DNA of 64,000 nt from an uncultured Pseudomonadota bacterium (GCA_903870055.1 CAIQBG010000015.1:1-64000), one strand, 5' to 3'; positions 1 through 11,222 are shown, counted from the stretch's first letter. The notes: generated by a model from the sequence alone, not told the origin. Program-made: numbers and translations.

Positions 1-214
1 CCTCTGAATCAGCTTGTGCCTCAACCACCTCTTCTACATCGGCTGGCTTTTTTTGTTTGGCTACTTTAGTCTTCTTCACTTCCACAGGCGCCGTCTGTGA
101 AGACTCACCCCCGCCCAAACCAGTCTTTAAAGGTTGTGAACCCTCATCTAACCCCCTAGAAGGAGAGAGTTTTTTTCCTAGCGGACTATTTAGAAACAGG
201 GCCTTAAAATCCAT
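1..214 (-). CDS. N-terminal part of an unidentified protein, runs off the left edge
   Basis: An open frame reads leftward from an ATG at 214-212 to the window edge without a stop (71 codons). The visible product starts MDFKALFLNSPLGKK and becomes rich in Lys, Glu and Ala (VKKTKVAKQKKPAD). It has no recognisable domain, signal peptide or membrane segment. No strong ribosome binding site precedes the ATG. The frame stays open upstream as far as 254, inside the terminal repeat of the neighbouring insertion sequence, so the IS may have cut off the native 5' end or promoter. Function unknown; whether this is the true start is uncertain. Confidence 0.4.
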   Translation of the reverse strand, partial: MDFKALFLNSPLGKKLSPSRGLDEGSQPLKTGLGGGESSQTAPVEVKKTKVAKQKKPADVEEVVEAQADSE

Positions 215-234
215 ATGTATTGACTCTGAAATTA

Positions 235-251
235 GGGAAAGCCTGACAAAC
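235..251. repeat. IS5 terminal inverted repeat, left
   Basis: GGGAAAGCCTGACAAAC. It pairs with the reverse complement of 1422-1438 at 14 of 17 positions and marks the 3' side of the transposase gene. Confidence 0.75.
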
Positions 252-371
252 TATGTTTGCAGGTGTGGCTGATCCAAGGAATTGATGATTTTAGCGATTT
301 CTTGATGCAATCTGCCGATATTTCGGCGAATTTTGACCAGATGCGCTCCTGCATCCGCCTTTTTGGCGGAT

Positions 372-1352
372 TTATGCCACGATCTTCTGTAAAAATTTTT
401 TGCGCACCATCCAAAGATTGGAGAGCGCAAACAGCGTGGTCAGTTGAGCCGCGTTCTTGGCAAGACCACGATATCGCACTTTTGTATCACCGAATTGGCA
501 CTTGATCACCCGAAACGGGTGCTCGACCTTAGCCCGAATCCCCGCCTTGATCTTCTCAAGTCGCCGAGCGATGTTCCCTTGTGGATTGTCCGGTAATGCA
601 CGGACTGTTCCAGGCCTCATGGCAGCGATCCAGAACGTCTCGGTCGCCCCGTGTTCCGGTCGCTTCTGAACCCCCTGATAACCCGCGTCGCCCAAAGCAT
701 AGGTTTCCTCGCCGTGGAGCAGATCTGCCGCCTGGGTGACATCGTGCGCATTGGCGGCTGTGCCGACCACCGTGTGTACCAGCCCTGAGTTCGCATCCAC
801 ACCGATGTGCGCCTTAATGCCGAAGTACCATTGGTCACCCTTCTTGGTCGAGTGCATTTCCGGATCTCGACACCCCTCTTTGTTCTTTGTTAAACTGGGG
901 GCATCAATCAGCGGGGCAACCACCAAGGTACCTTCCTTAAGCAGCAAGCCTCGTGCCGTGAGCAGATCCTTCACACAATCAAACAACGCCTGTGCCAGAT
1001 GGTGTTTCTCCAACAGGTGCCTGAAGTTCAGAATCGTCGTTTCGTCAGGCACATCCACCAGGCTGCGATCAATGCCTGCGAACATACACATACTGGGAAC
1101 CTCATACAGCTTCTCTTCCATCCCCGGGTCAGACAAACCAAACCACTGCTGTAGAAAATAAATGCGCAGCATGATGCCAAGCCGTACAGGGGGGCGGCCG
1201 CCTTTGGCGCCAGTCTTGTCGTAGTAAGGCGCTATGCGCTTCTCCATATCGGCCCACGGCACCACGCAATCCATTTCCTGCAGAAACCGTTGCTGGTGCG
1301 TGACCTTCTCATTACGGATATATCCAGATTCTTTCAGCCCCAGTTGCATCAA
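372..1352 (-). CDS. IS5-family transposase, probably inactive
   Basis: 326 residues with the IS5 layout: N-terminal domain with RFLQEMDCVVPW, the GGRPP and FGLSD motifs, then a DDE catalytic core. The second catalytic Asp is present (ALGDAGYQG), as is the Glu (AKVEHPFRV). The first is not: where IS5 enzymes read GT-[IL]-V-D-A-T, this protein reads GTLVVAP, placing Val at residue 145 instead of Asp and Pro at 147 instead of Thr. Both changes are one base from the expected codons. The nearby APSSTKN motif is APSLTKN. The frame is otherwise full length. Loss of a DDE carboxylate normally abolishes transposition, so the element is probably fixed unless helped in trans. Confidence 0.9.
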   Translation of the reverse strand: MMQLGLKESGYIRNEKVTHQQRFLQEMDCVVPWADMEKRIAPYYDKTGAKGGRPPVRLGIMLRIYFLQQWFGLSDPGMEEKLYEVPSMCMFAGIDRSLVDVPDETTILNFRHLLEKHHLAQALFDCVKDLLTARGLLLKEGTLVVAPLIDAPSLTKNKEGCRDPEMHSTKKGDQWYFGIKAHIGVDANSGLVHTVVGTAANAHDVTQAADLLHGEETYALGDAGYQGVQKRPEHGATETFWIAAMRPGTVRALPDNPQGNIARRLEKIKAGIRAKVEHPFRVIKCQFGDTKVRYRGLAKNAAQLTTLFALSNLWMVRKKFLQKIVA

Positions 1353-1421
1353 CTTACCCCGATCAATTTATTCTCATCCCTATAACGCTTCAACTCGATT
1401 CCGGTTGGCACAAAGCATTAG

Positions 1422-1438
1422 GTTTATCAGACCTTCCC
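1422..1438. repeat. IS5 terminal inverted repeat, right
   Basis: On the minus strand this reads GGGAAGGTCTGATAAAC, a typical IS5-group end. It lies 5' of the transposase gene. Confidence 0.75.
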
Positions 1439-1446
1439 AAGCTGCG

Positions 1447-2901
1447 TTATAATGACCAGCTGCCGCCCAGAGACCTAATTAATAAAATGCTGGCATTAAG
1501 ACGTTGTTGGGCAATCAGTATGGATTTCTGCTGATTATTTAGCGCACTATTTTTTGCAACTACGACATTGGTGTAATTATCGATGCCTGCCTGATAGCGG
1601 TTCAAAGCAATGACCACGCCGCGCTCAGCGAGTTCAGCAGCCTCATCCTGGATGCCCGCTTCTTCTTCGTAAATACGTAGTGCAGCCAGTTGGGTTTCAA
1701 CTTCCTGCATGGCGGTTAATACAACCTGGCGATAAGTAGCAACGTTTTCATCATAAACACCGCGTGCTTCTTCAACTTTAGCGGCGCGCGCCCCAAAATC
1801 GAGCAAGGTAAAGGCGATGCTTGGTCCTATACCCCAGTAAAGAAACGAGGTGGTCAGCAACTGGTTAAAGGAAGAACCGAGAAAGCCCAGGTTATTCTGG
1901 CCTGCGTTTAAGGTCAGACTCGGGAAATACGCTGCCTTCTGAAACCCGATCTGGGCATTAGCCGCCGCCATACGACGTTCTGCCGCAGCGACATCCGGTC
2001 GCCGCTCAAGCAATTTTGAAGGTAAGCCCGCAGGCACAACTGGAACTACTAGATTAGCTCTTGTTGGTAACGGATTGAAATCTAATGAAAATTTAGATGG
2101 CGGTTTGCCGATGAGGACTGCAATCAGATTCTCCTGGGCCGCACGATTGACGCCCACCTCAATCAGTTGCGCCTGAACGCTGCGGTACTGCGAGCCGGCA
2201 TTGATTAGATCCTGGCGCGCCTTCACACCCACATCATATTGGTTTTTGGTTAGCCGGACAGCCTCCAAATTGGACGCGGTTGTATCACTCAGGAGGTGCT
2301 TCTGAGAATCAAGTGAACGGACCAGAAAGTAAGCCTGGGCCAGCTGGGTCTGCATAGATAGCTTGGCGTTTTCCAGGTCGGCAACACTGGCAACCAGGCT
2401 AGCGTCCTTAGACTCGACATTTCTACGTAATTTGCCCCAAAGATCACTATCCCAGCTGACTCCGCCATACATATTGACCTGATTCAGAATGGCACCATCA
2501 TTAATGGTGCCGTCTGGATTAACCAGGTTACCCATGCCCGTGCCCGATGCCTCGCGGCCGCCATTTGCGTTAAGGCCAAAGGTCGGATAGCGTGCCGCGT
2601 TGGCGCCACTGGCTAAAGCTTGTGCCTGACGAACCCGGGCGACATAAATGGCAATGTTCTGGTTATTAGGTGAAACCTGCGCCATCAGCTCATCAAGCTG
2701 TGGGTCTTTGTAGATTTTCCACCATTCGCCTTTGGTGACATCATCTTCAGGGGCGGCAATTTTCCAGCCCGGTGCGGCTTTGAACTCAGCCGCCAATGGG
2801 GCCTCAGGGCGTTCGTAATCAGGCCCAACGGCACAGCCAGCCATCAGGCAGGTGCCTAAAATCGCAAGCCAGAGCTTGTTAGGGATGGGTTTGGAATTCA
2901 T
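1447..2901 (-). CDS. RND efflux outer-membrane lipoprotein, NodT/OprM family
   Basis: 484 residues. The N-terminal signal ends in a lipobox (LMAGC, acylated Cys about residue 23), followed by CAVGPDYERPEAP, the hallmark of the NodT subfamily of TolC-like factors. Two repeated outer_membrane_efflux regions follow, with the conserved ERRPDVAAAERRMAAANAQIG stretch split between the helical barrels. It is expected to form the trimeric outer-membrane channel for the pumps encoded just upstream, with 5 bp between genes, as the last cistron of the operon. The IS5 element begins 9 bp beyond its stop codon, so the original terminator is displaced or supplied by the IS. Confidence 0.92.
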   Translation of the reverse strand: MNSKPIPNKLWLAILGTCLMAGCAVGPDYERPEAPLAAEFKAAPGWKIAAPEDDVTKGEWWKIYKDPQLDELMAQVSPNNQNIAIYVARVRQAQALASGANAARYPTFGLNANGGREASGTGMGNLVNPDGTINDGAILNQVNMYGGVSWDSDLWGKLRRNVESKDASLVASVADLENAKLSMQTQLAQAYFLVRSLDSQKHLLSDTTASNLEAVRLTKNQYDVGVKARQDLINAGSQYRSVQAQLIEVGVNRAAQENLIAVLIGKPPSKFSLDFNPLPTRANLVVPVVPAGLPSKLLERRPDVAAAERRMAAANAQIGFQKAAYFPSLTLNAGQNNLGFLGSSFNQLLTTSFLYWGIGPSIAFTLLDFGARAAKVEEARGVYDENVATYRQVVLTAMQEVETQLAALRIYEEEAGIQDEAAELAERGVVIALNRYQAGIDNYTNVVVAKNSALNNQQKSILIAQQRLNASILLIRSLGGSWSL

Positions 2902-2906
2902 GATCG

Positions 2907-5900
2907 TTATCGGGACGCCACAGACCCTATTCTATCGGTTTGTGCGCCCTCTTCCCGTGGTTTTCTGGTAAATCGATCCAGCGCCAGAAAAACAACCGGT
3001 GTCGTGTAAAGGGTCAGGATCTGACTCAGAATCAGGCCGCCAACAATCGCAACGCCAAGCGGTACGCGGAGCTCTGCTCCATCGCCCTGCCCGATCGCCA
3101 GTGGAATGGCAGCAAATAAAGCGGCAAAGGTGGTCATCATGATCGGCCGGAATCTCAGTAGACAGGCCTGGTGAATCGCTTCACGCGCCGCCAGCCCAGT
3201 GCGTTGAGCCGAAATGGCAAAGTCGATCATCATGATCGCGTTTTTCTTGACGATCCCGATAAGCAGGATGACACCGATCAGCGAGATGATATTGAAGTCA
3301 GTATCCGTGGCCAGAATAGCCAGTAAGGCGCCAACACCCGCCGATGGGAGTGTCGACAAAATGGTGAGCGGATGAATCAGGCTCTCGTAAAGCATGCCAA
3401 GAACAATATAGACGGCGATAATTGCCGCCAGTATCAATAGTGGCTGAGATTTAAGCGATGCCTGGAAGGCCTTGGCACTGCCAGAGAACGTGCCACGGAT
3501 CGAATCAGGGACGCCCATGTCATAGAGCGTGTTTTGAATGGCTTCGGTCGCTTGCGAAAGCGAAACACCCAGGGGTAGATTGAAAGATAGGGTTGAAACC
3601 ACGAAGGCCCCTTCGTGGTTCACAGCCAAGGGGGTTTTATCCGGCAGAATGCGAGCCACATTACTCAATGCTACTTGGCGCGCCGGGGTAGTTGCTGTTG
3701 ATGGCACCGTCAGCATCAGGCGATCCAGCGTATCCGGGCTTTGCGTGTATTCCGGCGCCGCTTCCAACACCACACGGTACTGATTGAGTGGGCGGTAGAT
3801 GACGGATACCTGTCGTTGGCCAAATAGATTGTTGAGTGCAGCATCAATTATTTTTGGCGTAACGCCCAGTCTGAATGCCGCATCCCGATCGATTTCAACA
3901 CGCGTTTGCAGGCCCTGATCCTGCTGGTCGGTATTAACGTCTGCCAAAACGGGTAGTTTGGTTAACGCAGCACGAATCTTGGGCTCCCATTCACGCAGTT
4001 CTTCCAGGTCGTCACTCTGCAGTGAAAACTGATACTGCGCATTCGATGGGCGGCCGCCAATACGGATATCCTGCATTGGGACCATAAATAGCCCTGCTCC
4101 AGGTTCCTTACCCAGTTTTGGGCGTAACCGATTAACCACCTCATCGGCCGAAACATCCCTGTCACCTAACGGTTTTAAAGAAATGAATACGATGCCGCTG
4201 TTGCGTTGAGACCCGCCGGTAAAGCCTGAGACTTTATCGACTGCCGGATCTGCTTGAATGATGCCGATGAATTTGGTCAGCTTGTCCTTCATGGTGCCAA
4301 AGGAGACAGACTGATCAGCCTGGATGAAGCCCATAATTCGGCCTGTATCCTGTTGCGGAAAGAATCCTTTAGGAACGATCTTGTATAGCTGAAAGTTAAG
4401 AACGATTGTTAGCAAAAGTCCGGTAAGCATGAATTTTCGGTGATCAAGCGCCCAGCCAATGGTGTTGGCGTAACCTTTATAAACCCAGTCAAATGCCCGG
4501 GTAAAAGCTTCCTGTAACCAATGCAACCCTCGGGTCATGTATTGGCCCACTAATTGAAATTTATTGCGACGGGTCTTCGTGGCGGTATGAATTTTGGCTT
4601 CATGATCGCGCAGCAAAATATCGGTCATCATGGGCGTTACCGTCAGTGAAATCACCATCGAAATCAGGATGGCGATAGACAGCACAACGGCAAATTCACG
4701 AAATAGACGCCCAATGATGCCGCCCATTAACAAAATGGGCAGAAACACGGCAATCAGTGACAGGCTGATGGAAATTACGGTGAAACTAACTTCCTTCGTT
4801 CCTTGTAATACGGCTTGGCGTAGCGGCATGCCTGCTTCGCGATGCCGGGTAATATTTTCCAGTACAACAATCGCGTCATCCACGACAAAGCCAGTGGCAA
4901 TCGTTAGCGCCATTAGGCTCAAGTTATCCAGGCTGTAATTGCACAGATACATGATGCCGAAGGTACCGATCAGAGATACGGGTACGACAATGCCCGGAAT
5001 AAGCGTCGCACGCCCATTTTTGAGAAACAGATAGACGGCAAGAATCACTAATGCCACTGACAGCACCAAGGTTCGCTCGACTTCTTTGAGCGACGCCAGA
5101 ATTGTTGGCGTTCGATCCATCACGGTTTCTATGCGTATACCGGCAGGAATCGATGCCTCAAGCTGCGGCAGCACGGCCTTAACACGAGCCACCGTTTCAA
5201 TAATGTTGGCCCCGGGCTGACGATAGAGAATGAGCGTCACGGAGCGCTGGCCATTGGTTAGACCGATATTGCGCACGTCCTGTACGGAATCGGTAACGGT
5301 TGCTACATCTTCCAGCCTGACAGGCGCGCCATTGCGCCAGACCACAATCACCGGTTTGTAATCGGCTGCCGTTTTAGCCTGATCATTTGCCTGGACTACC
5401 CATTGCCGGTGATCATTCTCGAGTGTGCCCTTGGGTAGGTTCAGATTAGCCTTGAGTACCGCCGTACGAATATCCTCACTGCTGATCCCCATAGCCTGTA
5501 TGACAGCGGGTATGACGGTCACGCGAACGGCTGGTTGGGCACTTCCCCCAATGACGACTTGCCCAATACCGCTGATTTGCGATAGCTTTTGCGAGAGAAC
5601 TGAATCTGCCACATCATAGACATGGAAGACATCAAGAATTTCGGAAGTTAGTGCCAACACCATGATCGGTGAATCAGCTAGATTGACCTTGCGGTAGGTG
5701 GGATTGGAAGGCAAACCAGTCGGAAGTAAGGCACGGGCTGCCACAATGGCTGCCTGTACATCGCGGGCAGCCCCATCGATATTGCGATCGAGATCAAACT
5801 GTAGCGTGACATTGGTAGAGCCCTGGGTGCTAAACGAGGTCATTTCCGTAATGCCGGCAATACGGCTTAACGAACGTTCCAGCGGCGTTGCGATACTTGA

Positions 5901-6080
5901 AGCCATGGTTTCCGGGCTGGCACCCGCCAACGAGGCACGAACAGAGATTGTCGGAAAATCAACCTGCGGTAATGGTGCAACAGGTAACTGTAGAAAACCG
6001 ATGATGCCTGATATGGTCACGGCCACCACGAGTAGCGTGGTGGCAATAGGACGCTCTACAAATAGCCGCAGCCAGTTCAC
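2907..6080 (-). CDS. mdtC: RND multidrug efflux permease, MdtC-like
   Basis: 1057 residues, normal for HAE1-type RND permeases. It starts [17 protein letters not shown], has twelve predicted membrane helices with two large periplasmic loops, and carries the proton-relay double Asp in helix 4 ([15 protein letters not shown]). It is a proton-drug antiporter of the inner membrane working with the adaptor and channel of the same operon. The start overlaps the end of the preceding pump gene by 4 bp, indicating translational coupling. Paired non-identical pumps in one operon point to the MdtBC type, which forms heterotrimers; substrates in Enterobacteria include bile salts and novobiocin, but substrates here are unknown. 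Confidence 0.9.
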   Translation of the reverse strand: MNWLRLFVERPIATTLLVVAVTISGIIGFLQLPVAPLPQVDFPTISVRASLAGASPETMASSIATPLERSLSRIAGITEMTSFSTQGSTNVTLQFDLDRNIDGAARDVQAAIVAARALLPTGLPSNPTYRKVNLADSPIMVLALTSEILDVFHVYDVADSVLSQKLSQISGIGQVVIGGSAQPAVRVTVIPAVIQAMGISSEDIRTAVLKANLNLPKGTLENDHRQWVVQANDQAKTAADYKPVIVVWRNGAPVRLEDVATVTDSVQDVRNIGLTNGQRSVTLILYRQPGANIIETVARVKAVLPQLEASIPAGIRIETVMDRTPTILASLKEVERTLVLSVALVILAVYLFLKNGRATLIPGIVVPVSLIGTFGIMYLCNYSLDNLSLMALTIATGFVVDDAIVVLENITRHREAGMPLRQAVLQGTKEVSFTVISISLSLIAVFLPILLMGGIIGRLFREFAVVLSIAILISMVISLTVTPMMTDILLRDHEAKIHTATKTRRNKFQLVGQYMTRGLHWLQEAFTRAFDWVYKGYANTIGWALDHRKFMLTGLLLTIVLNFQLYKIVPKGFFPQQDTGRIMGFIQADQSVSFGTMKDKLTKFIGIIQADPAVDKVSGFTGGSQRNSGIVFISLKPLGDRDVSADEVVNRLRPKLGKEPGAGLFMVPMQDIRIGGRPSNAQYQFSLQSDDLEELREWEPKIRAALTKLPVLADVNTDQQDQGLQTRVEIDRDAAFRLGVTPKIIDAALNNLFGQRQVSVIYRPLNQYRVVLEAAPEYTQSPDTLDRLMLTVPSTATTPARQVALSNVARILPDKTPLAVNHEGAFVVSTLSFNLPLGVSLSQATEAIQNTLYDMGVPDSIRGTFSGSAKAFQASLKSQPLLILAAIIAVYIVLGMLYESLIHPLTILSTLPSAGVGALLAILATDTDFNIISLIGVILLIGIVKKNAIMMIDFAISAQRTGLAAREAIHQACLLRFRPIMMTTFAALFAAIPLAIGQGDGAELRVPLGVAIVGGLILSQILTLYTTPVVFLALDRFTRKPREEGAQTDRIGSVASR

Positions 6081-9000
6081 GAATCGTTGCTACCGTTGGC
6101 GACATCCGTTGTCGGTGCCGCATTCAGATCCCAGCCGGTGCGCTCTTTAATACGGCGCGCCAGACGATCAAAATACAGATAGATCACGGGTGTCGTAAAC
6201 AGCGTCAGTAGTTGGCTCAGCAACAAGCCGCCGACCATGGCAATACCGAGTGGTTGGCGCAGTTCGCTGCCAATGCCGCCACCGAGCATCAACGGCAAGG
6301 CACCCAGGAGTGCCGCCATCGTAGTCATTAGAATCGGCCGGAAACGTAGCAGACAGGCCTGATGAATAGCGTCACGTGGCGACAGCCCTTCCCTACGTTC
6401 GGCATCCAGGGCAAAGTCGATCATCATAATGGCGTTCTTTTTGACGATGCCAATCAATAGGATGATGCCAATAATGCCGATGATCCCCAGATCGTTACCG
6501 GTTAACATCAGAGAGAGCAATGCGCCAACGCCCGCTGACGGCAGCGTTGAAAGAATGGTGATCGGATGAATATAGCTTTCGTACAACACACCAAGCACGA
6601 TATACATGGTGATGATGGCTGCCAGAATCAGTAGCACCGTACTGCTCAGTGATGACTCAAACGCATTCGCAGCACCTTGCAGATGGCTACGCACACCCAT
6701 CGGCAAACCGATCTCTGCTTCGCCTTCACGCACCGCATCTACAGCACTACCCAGAGAAACGCCATCGGGCAGATTGAAAGAAATGGTGGCTGCCGGAAAT
6801 TGACTATACCGGTTGATCGCAAGCGTTGTTTCTGCCTCACGCATCTGTGCCAGCACATTCATAGGCACCTGTTGGCCGCTGAGTGATGGCACATAGAGCT
6901 GGCTTAAAGATTTCGGGTCCAGTTTGAAGTTAGGCTCGGCTTCGAGGACCACACGATATTGATTGGATTGCGTGTAAATCGTGGAAATAAGCCGCTGGCC
7001 ATAGGCGCTATAAAGTGCATTGTCTATGGCATCCACCGAAACGCCCATGCGACCCGCTGTGTCACGATCGATATCGATATAGATCTGGAGCCCCTTGGTC
7101 TGCAAGTCAGAACTAACATCAGCCAACCGGCGAGATTGGCGCAGGCGTTCAACCAGTCGTTCCGTGGTTTTTACAACTTGCTGTTCTTCCGGCCCTTCGA
7201 GCGTAAATTGGTAACGGTTTTTAGTCACCCGATCTTCAATCGTCAGATCCTGGATAGGCTGTAAAAAGAGGCTGATACCGGGAATATCCCGTACCCGTTC
7301 TTTAAGGCGATGAATGATGGCTTCAACCCGATCGTCGCGCATAGCGATAGGCTTCAGATTGATCTGGATGCGACCCGTGTTCAGGGTGGTGTTAGCCCCG
7401 TCAATACCGATAAAGGAAGACAGACTCTCGACATCCGGATCTTCGAGAAGCGCATTAGCCATGGCCTGCTGACGTTGTGACATTGCCTGGAAGGAAACGC
7501 TCTGATCTGCTTCGGTTACCCCTTGAATAACGCCCGTGTCTTCTACCGGGAAGAACCCTTTGGGAATAACGACATACAGCAGAACCGTTAGCAACAAAGT
7601 ACCCACAGCAACCTGTAGCGTAAGGCGCTGCCGATTAAGTACCCAATTCAGAGCAATTTCATAGCGGGCCAGAAGTCGGTCGAAAGATGCCCCTACCCAG
7701 GTCATAAAGGCACCATGTTTAACCAGATGCTCGTCGGATCTGAGCAGCTTGGCACACATCATCGGCGTCAGGGTCAGTGACACAAACGCAGAAATCAGAA
7801 TGGCAACAGCCAGAGTAATGGCAAACTCTCTGAAAAGTCGACCAACTACATCACTCATGAACAGCAGCGGAATGAGCACGGCAATCAGGGAAATGGTGAG
7901 CGAGATAATCGTAAAGCCAATCTCGCGCGCGCCCTTCAGCGCAGCATTCAGCGGTGATTCGCCAAGCTCCAGATGACGGGCAATGTTCTCGATCATCACG
8001 ATGGCATCATCCACCACGAAGCCCGTGGCGATCGTTAAAGCCATCAGCGTCAGGTTGTTAATCGAAAACCCTGCCAGATACATCACGGCAAAGGTACCCA
8101 CTAATGATAGTGGTACAGCGACTGAAGGAATAATCGTGGCAGGTACACTGCGCAGAAATAGATAGATCACCATCACGACCAGGGCAATGGCGAGCATGAG
8201 TTCTGAACGAACATCACTCACCGATGCCCGGATGGTAATGGTCCGGTCTGTAAGGACTTTCAGTTCGGCCGCAGCTGGCAGGCTGGCCTGCAATTGCGGC
8301 ATCAAAGCATTGATGCGGTCGACCACTTCAATGACATTGGCACCGGGCTGCCGCTGGACGTTAACAATTACCGCTGGCTGACGGTTCACCCAGGCAGATA
8401 GGTAGGCATTTTCAGCGCCCTCCCCGACTTCGGCCAATTGGCTTAGGCGAACGGGGGCACCATTGCGCCACGCCACAATGACGTTACGGTACTCATCGGC
8501 GGACTTCAGCTGGTCGTTGGCATCGATCGTAACGGCTCGCAGATCGCCGTCAAAGCTACCCTTGGGATCGTTCACATTGGTGTTACCAATGGCCGTACGA
8601 ATATCCTCAAAGCTGAGGTTCATGGCGGCCAGTGTCGTCGGGTTCACCTGGATACGAACAGCCGGCCGACGCCCACCACTCAGAGACACCAGACCGACAC
8701 CGCTGACCTGGGAAATCTTCTGGGCCAAGCGTGTTTCCACCAGATCATGCAAGCGGGTTACCGGTAATGTTGGTGAGGTAATCGCTAGCGTCAGAATCGG
8801 TGCATCAGCAGGATTCACCTTGCTGTAGACCGGTGGCGTGGGTAGATCCTTGGGCAACAAGTTCGTTGCCGCATTAATTGCGGCCTGTACCTGTTGTTCG
8901 GCCACGTCCAGGGCCATGTCCAGCGTAAAGCGTAAAACTATCACCGAGCTACCAGTAGAGCTGGTAGAGGTCATTTGCTCCAAACCCGGCATCTGACCGA

Positions 9001-9211
9001 ATTGCCGTTCCAGAGGTGCGGTAACCGAACCCGTCATCACTTCCGGGCTAGCACCCGGATAGAAGGTATTAACCTGAATCGTCGGGTAATCGACCTCTGG
9101 CAAAGCAGACGTTGGTAACAGCCGGTAGGCAATAAGCCCAACCAGCAGAATTGCCACCATCAACAGCGATGTGGCAACTGGTCTGAGAATGAATAAACGG
9201 GAGGGATTCAC
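6077..9211 (-). CDS. mdtB: RND multidrug efflux permease, MdtB-like
   Basis: 1044 residues, starting [18 protein letters not shown] as in MdtB. It carries the helix-4 [15 protein letters not shown] motif with both Asp residues, and the late [14 protein letters not shown] motif shared with its partner. It overlaps the adaptor gene upstream and the second pump gene downstream by 4 bp each. The order adaptor, MdtB, MdtC, channel matches mdtABC-type operons. Which of the two pumps is the B and which the C homologue is inferred from order and N-terminus rather than from an alignment. Confidence 0.9.
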   Translation of the reverse strand: MNPSRLFILRPVATSLLMVAILLVGLIAYRLLPTSALPEVDYPTIQVNTFYPGASPEVMTGSVTAPLERQFGQMPGLEQMTSTSSTGSSVIVLRFTLDMALDVAEQQVQAAINAATNLLPKDLPTPPVYSKVNPADAPILTLAITSPTLPVTRLHDLVETRLAQKISQVSGVGLVSLSGGRRPAVRIQVNPTTLAAMNLSFEDIRTAIGNTNVNDPKGSFDGDLRAVTIDANDQLKSADEYRNVIVAWRNGAPVRLSQLAEVGEGAENAYLSAWVNRQPAVIVNVQRQPGANVIEVVDRINALMPQLQASLPAAAELKVLTDRTITIRASVSDVRSELMLAIALVVMVIYLFLRSVPATIIPSVAVPLSLVGTFAVMYLAGFSINNLTLMALTIATGFVVDDAIVMIENIARHLELGESPLNAALKGAREIGFTIISLTISLIAVLIPLLFMSDVVGRLFREFAITLAVAILISAFVSLTLTPMMCAKLLRSDEHLVKHGAFMTWVGASFDRLLARYEIALNWVLNRQRLTLQVAVGTLLLTVLLYVVIPKGFFPVEDTGVIQGVTEADQSVSFQAMSQRQQAMANALLEDPDVESLSSFIGIDGANTTLNTGRIQINLKPIAMRDDRVEAIIHRLKERVRDIPGISLFLQPIQDLTIEDRVTKNRYQFTLEGPEEQQVVKTTERLVERLRQSRRLADVSSDLQTKGLQIYIDIDRDTAGRMGVSVDAIDNALYSAYGQRLISTIYTQSNQYRVVLEAEPNFKLDPKSLSQLYVPSLSGQQVPMNVLAQMREAETTLAINRYSQFPAATISFNLPDGVSLGSAVDAVREGEAEIGLPMGVRSHLQGAANAFESSLSSTVLLILAAIITMYIVLGVLYESYIHPITILSTLPSAGVGALLSLMLTGNDLGIIGIIGIILLIGIVKKNAIMMIDFALDAERREGLSPRDAIHQACLLRFRPILMTTMAALLGALPLMLGGGIGSELRQPLGIAMVGGLLLSQLLTLFTTPVIYLYFDRLARRIKERTGWDLNAAPTTDVANGSNDS

Positions 9212-10509
9212 CGGGTCGGACGCTGAACGACGTTGACCTTGGCGCCCGGTTTGAGCTTATCGAACCCATCGATCACGACAGACGCGCCGGGTGCCAACCC
9301 CTCGAGAATTTCGGCTTGAGCACCTTGAACGCCACCCAGCTTGATCGGTGTTGCCGTAACCGTGCCATCCTCGGCAACGACATAAACATAGGTGCCTTGG
9401 CTGCCACGCAAAATCGCATTGCTTGGCGCAATAACGGCATTGGCACGTGATTCCACTTCCAGGCGGGCGTTTACAAATTGATTGGGGAACAATGCGTTGT
9501 TATCGTTGCTGTACTCCGCCTTTAATTTGACCATGCCCGTGGTTGGATCAATCACGTTGTCGATGGACTTCAGCGTGCCGGTAGCCAGGACCGTCTTGAA
9601 GTTTCGGTCATAGGCATCGACTGGCATCGGATCTCCGGCATTAAAGCGCGCCAGAATCCGAGGCAACTGTTCCGATGGGATGGTGAACAGCACATCAATC
9701 GGTTGAATCTGCGTCAGCGTCACAATGCCATTGGCATCGCTGGTTTTGACGATATTGCCCGCATCCACTTTACGTAAGCCCAGACGGCCATCAAATGGTG
9801 CCGTGATTTGCGTATACGACAACTGCGTCAAGGCATCGTCCAGCGCACCCTTGTCGGCCTCTGTGGCGCCTTCGAACTGCTGAACCAGTGCTGCTTGCGA
9901 ATCGAGATCCTGACGTGCAATCGAGTCCTGCTTAAACAGGGTTTGATAACGCTTCAGCTTGATCCGGTGATCGCGCAACAGCGCTTGATCCTGCTCCAGT
10001 TTGCCGCGTGCCTGCATGACTTTTGCTTCAGGAACCCGTGGGTCGACCACGGCAATAAGCTCACCCGCTTTAACCAGCTGACCTTCTTGAAATAGCACCT
10101 TGTCGAGCTGCCCATCAATACGGGTACGGATCACCACTTCGCGGCGGGCAGTAACGGTACCCAAACCATCTACCAGCACGGGGAAATTGCCCTCAACAAC
10201 TGCTTGCACGGCCACCGGTACCGGTGGTTTGCCGCGTTTGAGCGGGCTGCTATCGCCATTAAGAAATCCGATGAGCGCATAAGCGGCGACCACCAAAAGG
10301 AAGGCACCACCACCGATGAGCCATTGATCACGTTTGCTGCGGGACCTGAAAGCCGTTAGATGGGCTTGACCTCTCGTTTTGAGCTGGCCAGGTGCCGTAC
10401 GGGCAACGTGTCGCCAATCTGTTTGTCTGAGCTGATGCGTCAATTTAGCCGACGATTGGCTCAGGGAGCGCCGCCATGCGGCAATACGTTCACGATTAAT
10501 CAATGGCAT
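9208..10509 (-). CDS. mdtA: RND efflux membrane-fusion protein, MdtA-like
   Basis: 433 residues. Residues about 63-83 form the single membrane anchor ([20 protein letters not shown]). After it come the HlyD-type modules: a lipoyl half ([20 protein letters not shown]), an alpha-hairpin, the second lipoyl half ([18 protein letters not shown]) and beta-barrel. It bridges the inner-membrane pumps and the outer-membrane channel. An unusually long basic N-terminal segment of about 60 residues precedes the anchor. It is the first gene of the operon and is divergent from umuD across about 90 bp that must hold both promoters. No regulator gene is adjacent. Confidence 0.9.
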   Translation of the reverse strand: MPLINRERIAAWRRSLSQSSAKLTHQLRQTDWRHVARTAPGQLKTRGQAHLTAFRSRSKRDQWLIGGGAFLLVVAAYALIGFLNGDSSPLKRGKPPVPVAVQAVVEGNFPVLVDGLGTVTARREVVIRTRIDGQLDKVLFQEGQLVKAGELIAVVDPRVPEAKVMQARGKLEQDQALLRDHRIKLKRYQTLFKQDSIARQDLDSQAALVQQFEGATEADKGALDDALTQLSYTQITAPFDGRLGLRKVDAGNIVKTSDANGIVTLTQIQPIDVLFTIPSEQLPRILARFNAGDPMPVDAYDRNFKTVLATGTLKSIDNVIDPTTGMVKLKAEYSNDNNALFPNQFVNARLEVESRANAVIAPSNAILRGSQGTYVYVVAEDGTVTATPIKLGGVQGAQAEILEGLAPGASVVIDGFDKLKPGAKVNVVQRPTR

Positions 10510-10601
10510 GCCGCTATTCTAACGGCAGAGGCGCCTGTTTTAACTTGTTTCAGCGCGCTAGTCTTGCTATTCTTGTTAAGGTTACAAATTCAAGAATTGG
10601 C
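10510..10601. promoter_or_regulatory. Divergent promoter region between mdtA and umuD
   Basis: These 92 bp separate two genes transcribed away from each other. They are more AT-rich toward umuD (ttgctattcttgttaagg). I could not find a consensus LexA box (CTGT, 8 bases, ACAG); a loose CTGTTTTAACTTGTTTCAG lies at about 10532-10550. Exact promoters are not assigned. Confidence 0.4.
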
Positions 10602-11222
10602 ATGAAAAACCCTACACAGAAAAAACATGGCGGCGCGCGTGAAGGTGCCGGTAGAAAAGCGACTTTTCTGGAAGCAACGAAACCCGTGAGGATTCCACTT
10701 AGCCAGATTGAGTCGGTACGCGCCTTTCTGCATCAGCAGGTATTTCCGGAGGCTGGCATCAAGCCCATCCATGTCGCTACCAATCCGGTGCCGAACAAGC
10801 TACCGGTGTTTGCCTCGGGTGTCCGGGCCGGCTTTCCCAGCCCAGCAGATGATCATGCCGAACCAGGCCTTGATCTGAATCAGTTGATCGAAAACCGTGC
10901 GAGTACTTTCTGCGCCTGGGCCGAAGGTGACAGCATGCAAGACCTAGGGATTCTCGATGGCGATCTCATGGTAATCGACCGTTCCCTGACGCCGCGCCAC
11001 GATGATGTGGTGGTAGCCGATCTCAATGGTGCTTTCACTGTTAAACGCTTGGTCCAGAAAACGAGTGGCAGCTTTCTAATGCCCGCCAACCCAGATTACG
11101 CACCCATTCCCATCAAGCCCGATGATGAAGTCCGGATATGGGGCGTTGTCGTACGCGTCATCCACGATCTGCGGGCTACAGGTCGTCGCAAACGCTCTGC
11201 AAACAGCAGCAAGAAAAAATGA
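10602..11222 (+). CDS. umuD: UmuD-like self-cleaving translesion polymerase subunit (S24 LexA-like)
   Basis: 206 residues from the ATG at 10602. The C-terminal S24 peptidase domain shows the Ser nucleophile (AEGDSMQD, Ser111) and general-base Lys (FTVKRL, Lys148), and a plausible Ala-Gly cleavage site (GVRAGFPSP, Ala76-Gly77). RecA-stimulated self-cleavage would yield UmuD', the partner of UmuC in error-prone polymerase V. It is longer than E. coli UmuD (139 residues) because of about 50 extra N-terminal residues including HGGAREGAGRKA, a motif common in plasmid and phage proteins. The stop overlaps the umuC start (ATGA). SOS control is expected but no clean LexA box was seen. Confidence 0.9.
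   Translation: MKNPTQKKHGGAREGAGRKATFLEATKPVRIPLSQIESVRAFLHQQVFPEAGIKPIHVATNPVPNKLPVFASGVRAGFPSPADDHAEPGLDLNQLIENRASTFCAWAEGDSMQDLGILDGDLMVIDRSLTPRHDDVVVADLNGAFTVKRLVQKTSGSFLMPANPDYAPIPIKPDDEVRIWGVVVRVIHDLRATGRRKRSANSSKKK

Larger units (their letters stand above)
235..1438 (-). mobile_element. IS5-family insertion sequence
   Basis: A single transposase gene is flanked by imperfect terminal inverted repeats at 235-251 and 1422-1438, matching at 14 of 17 positions and resembling IS5-group ends (GGGAAGGTCTGATAAAC). The unit is about 1.2 kb, the usual IS5 size. The flanking tetranucleotides differ (TTAG against CAAG, or ATTA against AAGC depending on where the end is drawn), so no intact target-site duplication is visible. 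This suggests an old insertion or a later rearrangement. It lies only 9 bp beyond the stop codon of the efflux lipoprotein gene. Confidence 0.85.

Noticed and set aside
235-1438. Target-site duplication of the IS
   Set aside because: The flanking four bases differ on the two sides however the ends are drawn.
10530-10601. LexA box before umuD
   Set aside because: No CTGT-N8-ACAG or clear variant was found; CTGTTTTAACTTGTTTCAG does not have the right spacing.
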